A stretch of DNA of 53,308 nt from Aerococcaceae bacterium (GCA_030525795.1 JAUNEB010000006.1:1-53308), one strand, 5' to 3'. Shown: positions 15,543 to 24,778, numbered from the stretch's first letter. The notes: generated by a model not told the origin, from the letters alone. Numbers and translations: made by a program.

Positions 15543-16324
15543 CCTGTCAACCTCTTCTCTACAATTTTGACGAGTTTTTCAATGATTAAGCCAATAATAC
15601 CAATGACTAATATATAGAGTAACATCGGTGGTGATTCAAATGAGTTATTCAACGCTCGAATTCGCATCCCTAATCCTGCTGAGGCCCCTGTCGATTCAGC
15701 TGCAATCAGTGTGGTCAACGCAACTGCTGAACCTAAACGAATCGCCGTCATAATAAACGGTAAGGACGCTGGTGCAATCACTCTTATAAAAATATCCCGA
15801 TCCGTTGCTCCTAAAATACGCGCCGCTTTTACTAAAGTTGGATCAATATTGATTACCCCTTGATAAATCGTAATCGTCATCGTCAAAAAAGTTGCAATCG
15901 TAATGACAATTACTTGTGGCAAGCGTCCTACGCCGGCCGAAATAACGACTAACGGGACATACGCTAACGGTGGAATATTACGAACAAATTGAATCCACGG
16001 CTCAACGATATTACGATAAGGACGATACCATGCCATCACAATCGCATTCGGCAATGACAGCAAAAATCCAAATAAAAATCCTAATAATACCGAAATTAAA
16101 CTTGAAGAAATATCCTTGAAGAAAACGCCTCGATCAATCATCGTACTAATTGAATCTAGCACTAGCAAAATATTTGGGAAACTTCTTGCTGTTTTTGGAT
16201 TAATCGACAACAAGTACCACACAATCAATGCAACGAGCAACGATATTACTAGCCAACCTCGATGCGGGACACGATCTAGTAATTTTTTCTTTTGACTTTT
16301 TTGGTCTGAATTCATCTTCATCAT
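15518..16324 (-). CDS. ABC transporter permease, TauC/SsuC type
   Basis: A 268-aa permease with about six membrane helices and the BPD_transp_1 EAA-type loop (VKAARILGATDRDIFIRVIAPASLP, split here as VKAARILGATDRD then IFIRVIAPASLP). The sequence AAAGGAGTTTTGGTAA precedes ATGATG. It is the first gene of the importer operon, about 110 nt below a near-consensus promoter. TauC and SsuC proteins transport small sulfonates or oxyanions, which is an unusual importer class to find beside amino sugar enzymes; this mismatch is a key clue to the substrate. Confidence 0.9.
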   Translation of the reverse strand: MMKMNSDQKSQKKKLLDRVPHRGWLVISLLVALIVWYLLSINPKTARSFPNILLVLDSISTMIDRGVFFKDISSSLISVLLGFLFGFLLSLPNAIVMAWYRPYRNIVEPWIQFVRNIPPLAYVPLVVISAGVGRLPQVIVITIATFLTMTITIYQGVINIDPTLVKAARILGATDRDIFIRVIAPASLPFIMTAIRLGSAVALTTLIAAESTGASAGLGMRIRALNNSFESPPMLLYILVIGIIGLIIEKLVKIVEKRLTGWQEKQEM

Positions 16325-16409
16325 TTACCAAAACTCCTTTCTGCCTCTCTATGAAAAGGTTACCATTTTTGATTAAAATTCGGCAGTCACAAGTTTCTTC
16401 ATACTTTAT

Positions 16410-16424
16410 TTGAAGCGCTTTCAA
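16410..16424 (-). promoter_or_regulatory. cre-like catabolite repression site just downstream of the importer promoter
   Basis: TTGAAGCGCTTTCAA is a near-perfect palindrome matching the CcpA consensus TGAAANCGNTTTCA except for one missing base in one arm. It lies 10-24 bp downstream of the -10 box, a position where CcpA blocks initiation or elongation. The one-base deletion weakens the prediction. Confidence 0.5.
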
Positions 16425-16460
16425 CAATTTTGTATTATAGCGCAGTTTCAACAATTTTGT
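16419..16460. repeat. Two 15-bp direct repeats spanning the importer promoter
   Basis: TTTCAACAATTTTGT occurs exactly at 16419-16433 and 16446-16460, 27 bp apart. One copy touches the -35 box and the other abuts the -10 box and the cre-like site. Each copy contains an ACAA-TT-TTGT dyad. This layout fits a regulator operator, perhaps that of the NarL-type regulator encoded downstream. Confidence 0.55.
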
Positions 16461-16463
16461 CAA
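16434..16463 (-). promoter_or_regulatory. Near-consensus sigma-A promoter of the ABC importer operon
   Basis: On the minus strand TTGACA (16458-16463) and TATAAT (16434-16439) are both perfect, with an 18-bp spacer. Such a strong core promoter, covered by repeats and a cre-like site, suggests control mainly by repression. Confidence 0.8.
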
Positions 16464-16496
16464 AGGAAAATGGCACTCTTTTATCCCGATAAGATA

Positions 16497-16520
16497 AAGA
16501 AGTGGGTTGCCCCACTTCTT
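16497..16520 (-). terminator. rny terminator
   Basis: A perfect 10-bp stem (AAGAAGTGGG with CCCACTTCTT, loop of 4) begins 10 nt after the rny stop, followed on the minus strand by the T-rich TATCTTATC. The tail is imperfect, so some read-through into the importer promoter region is possible. Confidence 0.65.
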
Positions 16521-16529
16521 CAAAATTTG

Positions 16530-18089
16530 TTATTTCGCATATTCTACTGCTCGTGTTTCACGAATGACAGTGACTTTAATATTACCTGGATAGTTCATTT
16601 CTTCTTCGATACGTTTGCGAATGTCGCGTGCAATTCGTGCAGATTGTGCATCGTTAACTTCTTGTGGTTTGACCATTACGCGTACTTCGCGGCCTGCTTG
16701 AATGGCGTAACTGTGTGATACTCCTTCAAAACTATTCGAAATTTCTTCTAATTTTTCTAGACGACGAATGTAGTTTTCGAGTGATTCGCTACGTGCGCCT
16801 GGTCGTGCGGCAGATAAAGCATCTGCGGCTGCAACGAGTACTGCAATGATAGACGTTGGCTCTGTGTCTCCATGGTGCGCCGCAATTGCATTGACGACGA
16901 TTTCTGGTTCGCGGTATTTATTGGCGATTTCTGCGCCGATTTCTACGTGTGAGCCTTCGATTTCTTGGTCGAGTGCTTTTCCAAGGTCGTGCAGTAAGCC
17001 TGCGCGCTTAGCTAAAGCAACGTCTTCTCCCAATTCTCCTGCCATGATGCCTGCCAGTTTTGCCACTTCGATGCTGTGTTTCAACACATTTTGACCGTAG
17101 CTTGTTCTGAATGATAAGCGTCCCAAAATTTTGATAATATCTGGGTGAAGTGAGTGAATGCCCACTTCAAATGTTGCTTGTTCACCAATTTCGCGAATGC
17201 GTTCGTCAAGTTCTTTGCGTGCTTTGTCCACAGCTTCTTCGATGCGCGCTGGATGAATACGTCCGTCTTGAATCAATTTTTCGAGGGTCAACTTAGCAAT
17301 TTGACGGCGAATTGGATCAAATCCGCTCAACACGACTGCTTCAGGTGTATCGTCAATAATTAAGTCGATTCCTGTCAAACTTTCAATGGTTCGAATGTTG
17401 CGTCCCTCGCGTCCGATAATGCGACCTTTCATTTCGTCGCTCGGCAAGTGGACTACGGTAACCGTATTTTCGGCAACTAAATCTGTTGCGCTACGTTGAA
17501 TTGCTTGCAAAATGAGACTTTTTGCTTGGCGATCTGCTTCGTCTTTCGCTTTTTGTTCAGCGTCGCGAATCATGACGGCAATTTCTTGCGAGAGCGCTGC
17601 TTCTGTTTCGCTCATAATAATCTCTTTTGCTTCTTGACGGGATAGCGTTGCTACGCGCTCCAATTCTGCTTGATGTGCGTCAATCAATTGTTGAACGCTC
17701 GCTTCTTTTTCGAGTAATGCGTCTTTACGTTCTTGATAAGCTTGTTCTTTTGTGTCCAAATTCAATTCGCGCTTGTCTAAGTTGTCGCTTTTCTTGTCCA
17801 AGTTTTCTTCGCGTTGAATCATGCGGCTTTCAAGTCGTGTGACTTCATTGCGTCGTTCTTTGAGTTCGTTCTCAATTTCGTTACGGTACTTTAAGTTTTC
17901 TTCCTTCGCTTCAAACAAAGCTTCACGTTTCAGCGTTTGAGCATGCTTAATGGCATCTTCTACAATCGCTTCTGCACTTGCTTTAGCACCGGCAACTTGT
18001 CTTTCATCGGTTACTTTTTTGAAAAAATAGCCGCTAACTAATCCAATAATTAAAGCTAGAATTGCGAAGGCTATTGCTGTAAAGTCCAT
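16530..18089 (-). CDS. rny: Ribonuclease Y
   Basis: RNase Y is the membrane-bound endoribonuclease that starts mRNA decay in many Firmicutes. The 519-aa protein has an N-terminal membrane helix ([16 protein letters not shown]), a long coiled coil (about 30-200), a KH domain ([19 protein letters not shown]), and an HD domain with the metal ligands in [12 protein letters not shown] plus a later HHGD. Length and order match the B. subtilis enzyme. It has its own promoter and terminator and is monocistronic. Confidence 0.97.
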   Translation of the reverse strand: MDFTAIAFAILALIIGLVSGYFFKKVTDERQVAGAKASAEAIVEDAIKHAQTLKREALFEAKEENLKYRNEIENELKERRNEVTRLESRMIQREENLDKKSDNLDKRELNLDTKEQAYQERKDALLEKEASVQQLIDAHQAELERVATLSRQEAKEIIMSETEAALSQEIAVMIRDAEQKAKDEADRQAKSLILQAIQRSATDLVAENTVTVVHLPSDEMKGRIIGREGRNIRTIESLTGIDLIIDDTPEAVVLSGFDPIRRQIAKLTLEKLIQDGRIHPARIEEAVDKARKELDERIREIGEQATFEVGIHSLHPDIIKILGRLSFRTSYGQNVLKHSIEVAKLAGIMAGELGEDVALAKRAGLLHDLGKALDQEIEGSHVEIGAEIANKYREPEIVVNAIAAHHGDTEPTSIIAVLVAAADALSAARPGARSESLENYIRRLEKLEEISNSFEGVSHSYAIQAGREVRVMVKPQEVNDAQSARIARDIRKRIEEEMNYPGNIKVTVIRETRAVEYAK

Positions 18090-18172
18090 ATCTTCACCTC
18101 CGATTCTATTTAATTCAATTTCATTTAAATCATGACTTTATAAAATAAATGATGTGCGTTTACACAATTTAT

Positions 18173-18201
18173 ATGATACGGCTTATTCGCAAAATTGTCA
18201 A
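18173..18201 (-). promoter_or_regulatory. rny promoter
   Basis: On the minus strand TTGACA (18196-18201) and TATCAT (18173-18178) with a 17-bp spacer, about 85 nt upstream of the rny start codon. Confidence 0.75.
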
Positions 18202-18236
18202 CGAAAGTCTATTGAAATTTGACAATTTTTTGAACG

Positions 18237-18268
18237 AAAAAAAACATTGTACCGAATGAGTACAATGT
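18237..18268 (-). terminator. greA terminator
   Basis: The arms ACATTGTAC and GTACAATGT (18244-18252, 18260-18268) form a perfect 9-bp stem followed on the minus strand by at least seven T. It ends the mltG-udk-greA transcript. Confidence 0.85.
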
Positions 18269-18306
18269 CTTCAGTCTGTGGCCGTTTTAAAAAGATGGGC
18301 CATTTT

Positions 18307-18786
18307 TTATTTTTTTTCAACTTTAATGATTTTGACATCAAAAGTGCCGCCAGGTGTGTTTACAGATACGGTTTCGCCAATTTTTTTGCCAAGAATGGCT
18401 TTAGCGATTGGCGAGTCGTTCGAAATTTTTGCTTCCATCGGGTCAGCTTCAGCACTTCCGACAATTGTGTACGCTTCTTCGTCGCCGTCTGGTAACTCGA
18501 CAAAAGTTACGGTACGTCCGAGCGTTACAATATCATCTGATACGTTGCTGTCGTCAATGATTTCTGCAAAACGAATCATTTTTTCTAAGGTTGAAATGCG
18601 ACCTTCCACAAATGCTTGCTCGTCTTTAGCAGATTCGTACTCTGAGTTTTCAGACAAATCGCCAAAACTGCGCGCAATTTTGATGCGTTCAACAATTTCT
18701 TTACGTTTATTTACTTTTAAATCTTCTAATTCTGCTTCCAATTTTGCCTTACCTTCCAAGGTCATTGGATATACTTTTTCTTCCAT
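18307..18786 (-). CDS. greA: Transcript cleavage factor GreA
   Basis: GreA rescues backtracked RNA polymerase by stimulating transcript cleavage. The 159-aa protein has the usual two-part structure: an N-terminal coiled coil carrying the acidic tip ([20 protein letters not shown], with the conserved Asp and Glu) and a C-terminal FKBP-like domain ending [12 protein letters not shown]. Length is standard. It lies 65 nt after udk in the mltG-udk-greA order found in enterococci and relatives, and is followed by a strong terminator. Confidence 0.97.
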   Translation of the reverse strand: MEEKVYPMTLEGKAKLEAELEDLKVNKRKEIVERIKIARSFGDLSENSEYESAKDEQAFVEGRISTLEKMIRFAEIIDDSNVSDDIVTLGRTVTFVELPDGDEEAYTIVGSAEADPMEAKISNDSPIAKAILGKKIGETVSVNTPGGTFDVKIIKVEKK

Positions 18787-18851
18787 TCAGTCACTCCTAT
18801 TGGTTAATAACATGACTATTACTATATCATGTTCTTTTGGGAATTTCAATG

Positions 18852-19481
18852 TTATTTTTTCCCTTCCAAAATCGTTTGGATTTTGGTTACAAATAAATCT
18901 ACGGCAACATTGTTGTAGCCACCTTCGGGCACAATAATATCCGCATAACGTTTTGTCGGCTCAATGAATTGATGGTACATCGGCTTGACAACTTCAATGT
19001 ATTGCTTAATAACGGAGTCAACCGAACGGCCACGCTCTGCAATATCACGCAAAATACGTCGAGCTAAACGAATATCATCGTCCGTGTCCACGTAGACTTT
19101 AATATCCATCAACTCCCGCAAGCGCTCATCTCCCAAAATCATTAAACCTTCAATGATAATGACATCTTTTGGTTCTTGATAAACAACTTCTTCGCTCCGC
19201 GTATGTGTCACATAATCATAAACAGGACGATTGATTGCGCCACCTGCCAACAATATTTGCAAATGTTCCGCAAACAATTCATTATCAAAAGCATCTGGAT
19301 GATCATAATTGGTCAACAAACGCTCTTCAAACGGCAAATGCGTCTGGTCTTTGTAATAATAATCTTGTTGCAATAGGACAATCGACAATCCTTCAAAGCT
19401 ATCGACAATACGCTTGCTGACACTCGATTTTCCGCTTCCTGAACCGCCTGTTACTCCAATTACAATAGGTTTATGTGTCAT
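18852..19481 (-). CDS. udk: Uridine kinase
   Basis: Udk phosphorylates uridine and cytidine for pyrimidine salvage. The 209-aa protein shows the P-loop [12 protein letters not shown] (residues 9-20), the [14 protein letters not shown] substrate segment, NYDHPDAFD, and the [14 protein letters not shown] lid. Length matches the bacterial family. It starts 17 nt after mltG and is co-transcribed with mltG and greA. Confidence 0.96.
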   Translation of the reverse strand: MTHKPIVIGVTGGSGSGKSSVSKRIVDSFEGLSIVLLQQDYYYKDQTHLPFEERLLTNYDHPDAFDNELFAEHLQILLAGGAINRPVYDYVTHTRSEEVVYQEPKDVIIIEGLMILGDERLRELMDIKVYVDTDDDIRLARRILRDIAERGRSVDSVIKQYIEVVKPMYHQFIEPTKRYADIIVPEGGYNNVAVDLFVTKIQTILEGKK

Positions 19482-19498
19482 CTTTTTCCTCCTGAAAA

Positions 19499-20686
19499 TT
19501 ATTCCGCTTGCGAAGACGACTCGGACTCGCTTGCGCTTGAGTCACTTTCTTTATTGACGTATTGCGCCACTAAAGCATCGTGTTCTTCAATCGTGGATGA
19601 ATAGTACACTTTTTGCGTATCTAAATCCGCTACAAAATAATAGTATTCTGAATAAGTTGGTGCCAATACCGCTTGCACCGCATTCAAACTTGGACTGTTA
19701 AAAGGCCCTGGCGCCAAACCTGTATGTTGATACAAGTTGTACGGCGAGTCCACTTCCAAATCTTGATAAGTGACCAATTCTTTGTGCACGCCCAACGCAT
19801 ACAAAACGGTAATATCGCTTTGCAGTGGCATTTCGGCATCTAATCGATTGAAAAAGACTCCTGCAATCAATTTGCGATCTTCGTCAGTAATGCCTTCTTT
19901 TTCGACGATGGAAGCTAATGTCAGCACTTGATGGAACGTCATCCATGTGTTGTCTAACGCGCCGCTATCTTTCAGCTTATGATACTCCAAATTGGTTTTG
20001 GCGACCATTTGCGAAATCAACTCTTTGGCTGATGTCCCTGCAAAATAGTCGTAAGTTGCAGGATATAAATAGCCTTCTAATTTATATTTCAACCCTTCGA
20101 TTTCGGCTAAGCCATTCAATAATGACGGAAATTGTTGCGTCAATTCTTTGAGCGTTGCGTCGTCGGTGGCTGTTTTCATGAATTCTTCTTTTGTAATGTT
20201 GGTGTTGGTTGCCACCATTTCGGCGATTTGTTCCAACGTCATCCCTTCGATTACGGTTAGCTTTGTATCTACGTCGACCGCAATAGGGGTGCCACCTTTT
20301 TGCAGTTCGGCAATTAAAGCATCCGCCGACATCGAAGGCGATAATTGATAGTGCCCTGCTTGCAAGCCGCCGACACTTTTTGCTTTCAAATAAAAGTTAA
20401 AAATATCAACCTGATGCACTAAGCCATTGTCTTCGAGAATGGTTGCAATGTCGCGATTCGTACTGCCAATCGGAATGGTCACTTCAATCGTTTGTTGATT
20501 ATTGGCATCAACAGGACTTATTGCATGACGAAAATAGAGGTAGCCACCTAAACTGAACACTATAAACAATCCGAGAATCCCAATCAACACTAGACGCACA
20601 ATCCGCTTCGTCCATAAAGCTTCTTTCATATGATGGACTTCATTCGTATGCGCTTGTTGCTTAATTTTATCCCAATCTAATGACAT
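19499..20686 (-). CDS. mltG: Endolytic murein transglycosylase MltG (YceG family)
   Basis: MltG cuts nascent peptidoglycan strands at the membrane. The 395-aa protein has a short cytoplasmic N-terminus, one membrane helix ([20 protein letters not shown]), a LysM-like segment and the YceG catalytic domain with the conserved VEKEG glutamate ([13 protein letters not shown]) and [14 protein letters not shown] low-complexity Ser/Glu tail ends the protein. The ATG at 20684-20686 follows GAGGAGGG; a slightly earlier start is rejected. It leads the mltG-udk-greA operon. Confidence 0.95.
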   Translation of the reverse strand: MSLDWDKIKQQAHTNEVHHMKEALWTKRIVRLVLIGILGLFIVFSLGGYLYFRHAISPVDANNQQTIEVTIPIGSTNRDIATILEDNGLVHQVDIFNFYLKAKSVGGLQAGHYQLSPSMSADALIAELQKGGTPIAVDVDTKLTVIEGMTLEQIAEMVATNTNITKEEFMKTATDDATLKELTQQFPSLLNGLAEIEGLKYKLEGYLYPATYDYFAGTSAKELISQMVAKTNLEYHKLKDSGALDNTWMTFHQVLTLASIVEKEGITDEDRKLIAGVFFNRLDAEMPLQSDITVLYALGVHKELVTYQDLEVDSPYNLYQHTGLAPGPFNSPSLNAVQAVLAPTYSEYYYFVADLDTQKVYYSSTIEEHDALVAQYVNKESDSSASESESSSQAE

Positions 20687-20711
20687 TGTATCCCTCCTCA
20701 TCTTCTGGAGT

Positions 20712-20720
20712 ATTATAGCA
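20712..20720 (-). promoter_or_regulatory. Extended -10 promoter of mltG-udk-greA
   Basis: TGCTATAAT on the minus strand, an extended -10 element with a perfect TATAAT at 20712-20717, lies 25 nt upstream of the mltG start. No clear -35 box is seen. Confidence 0.6.
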
Positions 20721-20754
20721 AAAATCGTTTACAATTACTATTATGTTTCGATTA

Positions 20755-20784
20755 CAAAATTGGGACTGAGATTGCTCTCAGTCC
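20755..20784 (-). terminator. Terminator of the alaS-ireB-ruvX-DUF1292 series
   Basis: GGACTGAGA (20763-20771) pairs perfectly with TCTCAGTCC (20776-20784) around a 4-nt loop, followed on the minus strand by CAATTTTGT. It lies 12 nt after the DUF1292 gene. Confidence 0.75.
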
Positions 20785-20795
20785 AATTCATTGCA

Positions 20796-21083
20796 TTATT
20801 CCTCTTCGCTCAAGAAAGTATTCAATACTTCTTCGACCATATCCCATTCAGCTTCTGATTCGATTGGTAACAAGTCGCCTGATTGACCGTCTTCTTGCTC
20901 AACGTAAGCGTAAGCTTGTAACTCCACGTCTTCATCGTCGCTTGATCCTGCTGGATACAAAATCACATAGCTTCTTCCGTAATCTTCTGAATCAAATGTG
21001 AATAAAATTTCGTATAACGACTCATTGCCGTCTTCATCAACGATGGTAATGTGTTCGTGATCGTGTTCATGATGTTCTGTCAT
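20796..21083 (-). CDS. DUF1292 family protein (YrzB-like)
   Basis: A 95-aa, strongly acidic protein ([20 protein letters not shown] at the start, and [20 protein letters not shown] in the core), typical of the DUF1292 family. Function is unknown. The family is almost always found directly after ruvX in Lactobacillales and Bacillales, as here (22-nt spacing), which argues for a link with the ireB-ruvX module. The His-rich N-terminus is part of the family and need not mean metal binding. Confidence 0.92.
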   Translation of the reverse strand: MTEHHEHDHEHITIVDEDGNESLYEILFTFDSEDYGRSYVILYPAGSSDDEDVELQAYAYVEQEDGQSGDLLPIESEAEWDMVEEVLNTFLSEEE

Positions 21084-21104
21084 AATAATCCTCCTTTAGT
21101 GTGG

Positions 21105-21539
21105 CTACTTGCGTGTATCCAAGTAGTTTTGCAAAATAATCACTGCTGCTAATTTATCAATGACTTGTTTACGTTTTTTGCGTGAGACGTCGCCTTCGGA
21201 TATGAGCATGCGCTCTGCTTGACTCGTTGTTAGACGTTCGTCTTGATAAGCAATGGTAATGTCTGGCAACTCAGCTTTTACTTTGTCGCCATAATCCATT
21301 GCAGCTTGTGCTCTTGGGCCGATTGTATTGTTCATGTTTTTTGGGAGTCCAACAACAACGGTTGAAACGTCGTATTCTTGAATGAGTTGCAGCAAACGTT
21401 TAAGTCCGAATTCGCCTTTTGCTTCGTCAATGCGAATGGTTTCGACACCTTGTGCGGTCCAGCCCATTAAATCGCTGACAGCAACGCCAACGGTTTTACT
21501 GCCGACATCAAGTCCCATAATGCGTTGATATTTCGCCAT
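21105..21539 (-). CDS. ruvX: Putative pre-16S rRNA nuclease RuvX/YqgF
   Basis: A 144-aa RNase H-fold protein: [16 protein letters not shown] carries the first catalytic Asp, [17 protein letters not shown] the middle strand with the signature GLP, and [12 protein letters not shown] the Asp/Glu pair. The family is implicated in 16S rRNA 5'-end maturation; the name RuvX reflects an older link with Holliday junction resolution. It starts 8 nt after ireB and precedes the DUF1292 gene by 21 nt, the normal Firmicute order. Confidence 0.95.
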   Translation of the reverse strand: MAKYQRIMGLDVGSKTVGVAVSDLMGWTAQGVETIRIDEAKGEFGLKRLLQLIQEYDVSTVVVGLPKNMNNTIGPRAQAAMDYGDKVKAELPDITIAYQDERLTTSQAERMLISEGDVSRKKRKQVIDKLAAVIILQNYLDTRK

Positions 21540-21547
21540 GTAGACTC

Positions 21548-21799
21548 CTATTTGGTTAAGTAAGACTTAACGAGTGTTTCGACAATTTCGTCACGTTCGT
21601 AGCGACGAATTAAGTTACGCGCATCATTGTGACGTGGAATATACGCAGGATCGCCCGATAATAGGTAGCCCACGATTTGATTCGTTGGATCGTATCCTTT
21701 TTCTTCTAGTGCTTGATAGACAGCTTGTAGCGTGTCGTGAATTGTTAAACGGTTTAAGTCATCTAAATTGAATAAGATTGTTTCATCTAATGATTGCAT
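21548..21799 (-). CDS. ireB: IreB family regulator (UPF0297/YrzL)
   Basis: An 83-aa protein of the IreB/UPF0297 family ([20 protein letters not shown] and [20 protein letters not shown]-type core with [17 protein letters not shown]). In Enterococcus faecalis IreB is phosphorylated on threonine by the Ser/Thr kinase IreK and modulates cephalosporin resistance. It lies between alaS (93 nt) and ruvX (8 nt), the conserved place of this gene. Confidence 0.95.
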   Translation of the reverse strand: MQSLDETILFNLDDLNRLTIHDTLQAVYQALEEKGYDPTNQIVGYLLSGDPAYIPRHNDARNLIRRYERDEIVETLVKSYLTK

Positions 21800-21892
21800 T
21801 ATGCTTCACCAAACCTTTCCTTATCTCATATTTTACATGACTTTGGCATAAATTGAAACTATTAACCCTTATTTTTCACAAAAAAGTCTGCA

Positions 21893-24544
21893 TTATGCGA
21901 GTTGTTCGCGAATAACCGTTGGCACTGCTTCGATTAAGTTTGCGATACCTGCTGGATTTTTGCCGCCAGCTTGTGCGGATTGTGGCTTGCCGCCGCCGCC
22001 ACCTTCAACATGTTGTGCGAGTGGTTTAATCAAGTTGCCAGCTTTAAGTCCTTTGGCAATTGTTGCATCGTCAACAGAGACAATGACGCTTACTTTTTCG
22101 GCTTGGCGTGCGACTAGTACAAGTACGTTAGATGCTTGTTTTTCGCGCCAAATATCGTTCATCTGACGCATTGCGTCTACGCTTTGTTCACCTAAATCGA
22201 CCGTGACATACGTGATACCGTCAACTTCTTGTACCCCATCAAAAATGTTTCCTGCTTCTTGTTGCAATAATTTTGCCGTTAAGCTTTCAACTTTAGAATG
22301 TGCGGTTTTGAGTTCGTCTTGAAGTTGTTCGATGCGGTTGAGTAACTGGTTGGATTGTGCGACTTTTAATTGGTCTTGAATGTCTTTGACGAGTTGCGCT
22401 TGCGCTTGGTAATCCGCAATCGCTGCTTGTCCTGTCAAGGCTTCAATTCGGCGAATGCCTGCGCCAATGCCGCTTTCGCTCAACAGCTTGAATGTGCCAA
22501 TTTCGCTTGTATTGCCGACATGCGTTCCGCCACACAATTCAATAGAGGCATTGCCAATGTTGACTACGCGAACACGCTCGCCATATTTTTCGCCGAACAA
22601 TGCCATAGCGCCCGTTGCTTTTGCTTCGTCAAGCGACATTTCGGCGATATTCACGTCGACTGCTTGTTCAATCCAATAGTTGACGAAACTTTCAATTTGC
22701 TTCAATTCGTCTGGCGTAATTTTGCCAAAATGCGAGAAGTCAAAACGTAAACGGTCTGGACCGACGTAAGAACCCGCTTGGTTTGCGTGCGTGCCCAAAA
22801 TTTCTTTCAACGCGCGGTGTAGCAAATGCGTTGCCGTATGGTTTTGGTTCGTACGAATGCGTTCTGAACGGTCAACCGTCAATGTGTAAGATTGTCCGAC
22901 ATTGAGTGGCATGTCAAACACGCGAACGCGATGCATAAATTGTCCTTGCGGTGCTTTTTTGACTTCTAATACTTCCGCCAACAAGGTATCGCCGTCGTAA
23001 ATGCCGCCTTTATCCGAAAGTTGCCCGCCCATTTCCGCATAAAATGGACTGCGGTTGAAAATGAGCCATCCTTCTGTTTGTGATGCCAATTGTTCCAAGC
23101 GCTCATCGTCTTTGACAACGGCTTTCAAAGTTGCATTCGTCGTCAATGTATCGTAACCGACAAAATCAAATGTGTCCGTAATGTTTTGTAAGACGTCGGT
23201 TTGGACTTTCATACTTTCTTCTTGCGAACGGGCAGCTCTTGCGCGGTCACGTTGCGCTTGCATTTCTGTTTCAAAACCAGCTTCGTCCACTGTAAAGCCG
23301 TTTTCGTGAGCCATTTCGACGGTTAATTCGAGTGGGAACCCGAATGTGTCGTACAATTGGAACGCTTGCGCACCAGAAATTTCGGTAGTGTTTTGCGCTT
23401 TTAATTCTGAAATCACCTGCGCTAATTGACTTTCGCCGCCTTCAATCGTTTCGTGGAAGCGTTCTTCTTCGTTTTTGATTACTTTTTGGACGAAAGGCAA
23501 TTGTTCACGCAATTCTACATAAAATTCGCCCATAATATCCGCGATAACAGGCACCAATTCGCTCAAAAAGCTGCGTTTAATGCCGAGTTTGCGTCCGTGC
23601 ATCACGCTACGGCGAATCAAACGGCGTAAAATATAACCGCGACCTTCGTTTGACGGCAACGCACCATCACTAATCGCAAAAGATACTGCACGAATATGGT
23701 CAGCAATTACTTTGAAGCTCACTTGTTTATCACCTGCTTGCTCAAAAATAATACCGTCCGTCAATGCTTCAATCGCTTTAATAATCGGAATGAACAAATC
23801 TGTTTCAAAGTTGGTTTTCGTATTTTGGATGACGGAAACGACGCGCTCCAATCCCATTCCTGTATCGACGTTTTTGTTCGGTAAAGGTTTGTAAGTGTCG
23901 TCTGGCAAATGGTTGAACTCTGAAAAGACTAAGTTCCAAATTTCTAACCAGCGCTCATTTTCGCCACCAGGATAGTTTTCTGGATCATCTTCCGCAATGT
24001 CCAAATACTCGATGCCGCGATCGTAAAAAATTTCCGTACACGGCCCGCAAGGCCCCGCACCAATATCCCAAAAATTATCAGCAAATTCCACCAAATGCGT
24101 CGGATTAAAATTCGGTTGTTGCTTCCAAATTTCAGGCGTTTCCTTATCTTCTGGGTAATACGTTGCGTACAACAACTCTGGGTCAAAGCCTAACCACTCA
24201 GGACTCGTCAAAAATTCCCATGCCCACGCAATCGTTTGCTCTTTGAAATAATCGCCAATCGACCAGTTTCCTAACATTTCAAACAACGTATGATGTCTGG
24301 CTGTGTAGCCAACGTTTTCAATGTCGTTAGTGCGAATACATTTTTGGGAGTTCGCTAAACGCGGATTGCTTGGAATTTCTGTCCCATCAAAATATTTTTT
24401 GAGTGGCGCGACGCCCGCATTAATCCACAATAAAGTCGGATCGTTAACTGGAATCAACGATGCACTTGGAATAATTTCATGTTGCTTGCTCGCAAAAAAA
24501 TCTAAATATAATTGACGCACTTGCTTACTCGTAAGTTGTTTCAT
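21893..24544 (-). CDS. alaS: Alanyl-tRNA synthetase
   Basis: AlaS charges tRNA-Ala. The 883-aa protein has the class II catalytic core (RHHTLFEMLGNWSIGDYF), the tRNA-recognition domain, the editing domain with zinc ligands NHTATHLLHR and CGGTHVGNT, and the C-terminal DHHA1 domain with the glycine-rich GGGGGKPQSAQAGG. The ATG at 24542-24544 follows AAAAAGGAG; the open frame runs further upstream only because it crosses the T-box leader. Expression should be controlled by the alanine T-box at 24557-24770. Confidence 0.98.
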   Translation of the reverse strand: MKQLTSKQVRQLYLDFFASKQHEIIPSASLIPVNDPTLLWINAGVAPLKKYFDGTEIPSNPRLANSQKCIRTNDIENVGYTARHHTLFEMLGNWSIGDYFKEQTIAWAWEFLTSPEWLGFDPELLYATYYPEDKETPEIWKQQPNFNPTHLVEFADNFWDIGAGPCGPCTEIFYDRGIEYLDIAEDDPENYPGGENERWLEIWNLVFSEFNHLPDDTYKPLPNKNVDTGMGLERVVSVIQNTKTNFETDLFIPIIKAIEALTDGIIFEQAGDKQVSFKVIADHIRAVSFAISDGALPSNEGRGYILRRLIRRSVMHGRKLGIKRSFLSELVPVIADIMGEFYVELREQLPFVQKVIKNEEERFHETIEGGESQLAQVISELKAQNTTEISGAQAFQLYDTFGFPLELTVEMAHENGFTVDEAGFETEMQAQRDRARAARSQEESMKVQTDVLQNITDTFDFVGYDTLTTNATLKAVVKDDERLEQLASQTEGWLIFNRSPFYAEMGGQLSDKGGIYDGDTLLAEVLEVKKAPQGQFMHRVRVFDMPLNVGQSYTLTVDRSERIRTNQNHTATHLLHRALKEILGTHANQAGSYVGPDRLRFDFSHFGKITPDELKQIESFVNYWIEQAVDVNIAEMSLDEAKATGAMALFGEKYGERVRVVNIGNASIELCGGTHVGNTSEIGTFKLLSESGIGAGIRRIEALTGQAAIADYQAQAQLVKDIQDQLKVAQSNQLLNRIEQLQDELKTAHSKVESLTAKLLQQEAGNIFDGVQEVDGITYVTVDLGEQSVDAMRQMNDIWREKQASNVLVLVARQAEKVSVIVSVDDATIAKGLKAGNLIKPLAQHVEGGGGGKPQSAQAGGKNPAGIANLIEAVPTVIREQLA

Positions 24545-24556
24545 TATTTTTTCTCC

Positions 24557-24770
24557 TTTTTCAAAAAAAATACCAAAATCCCTATAATACAAGGGCGACG
24601 CATCGCGGTACCACCTTGCTTTATAACGACTCTGGTTCATTATCTCTCGTGCCGTTATCGCCGACTTACGCTGATACAATCAGAATTCTATATGAGTAGC
24701 ATTGTTTTTCGCTTGCGTTTCTTGCACCACTAGGAAACCTCTCTAAATTCGTGAAAAACAATATGGCTCA
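24557..24770 (-). promoter_or_regulatory. T-box riboswitch, alanine-specific, leader of alaS
   Basis: The T-box core AAGGTGGTACCGCG is at 24604-24617 (minus strand). Stem I is closed by ATTGTTTTTC and GAAAAACAAT, and a GCT alanine specifier (24698-24700) follows in ATGCTACTC. Downstream are a GC-containing terminator helix and a run of eight T (about 24563-24570) just before the alaS ribosome binding site. Uncharged tRNA-Ala should bind the specifier and T-box bulge, form the antiterminator and allow alaS transcription. The outer limits are approximate. Confidence 0.93.
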
Positions 24771-24778
24771 ACGTATTT

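Noticed and set aside
2510-16324. Stating that the operon degrades sulfoquinovose
   Set aside because: No sulfoquinovosidase, sulfolactaldehyde reductase or AGE-type isomerase is present, NagA/NagB homologues would be unexplained, and the acidic residue in the PGI-like loop does not favour an anion.
16200-16523. Open frame of 107 codons overlapping the importer promoter
   Set aside because: It crosses the promoter, the cre-like site and the rny terminator and encodes no recognisable protein.
20796-21083. Metal-binding protein from the His-rich start of the DUF1292 protein
   Set aside because: The acidic and His-rich N-terminus is common in this family, and no metal role is known.
24545-24679. 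N-terminal extension of AlaS
   Set aside because: The extra 45 codons translate the T-box leader. The ATG at 24544 has the ribosome binding site and the family start.
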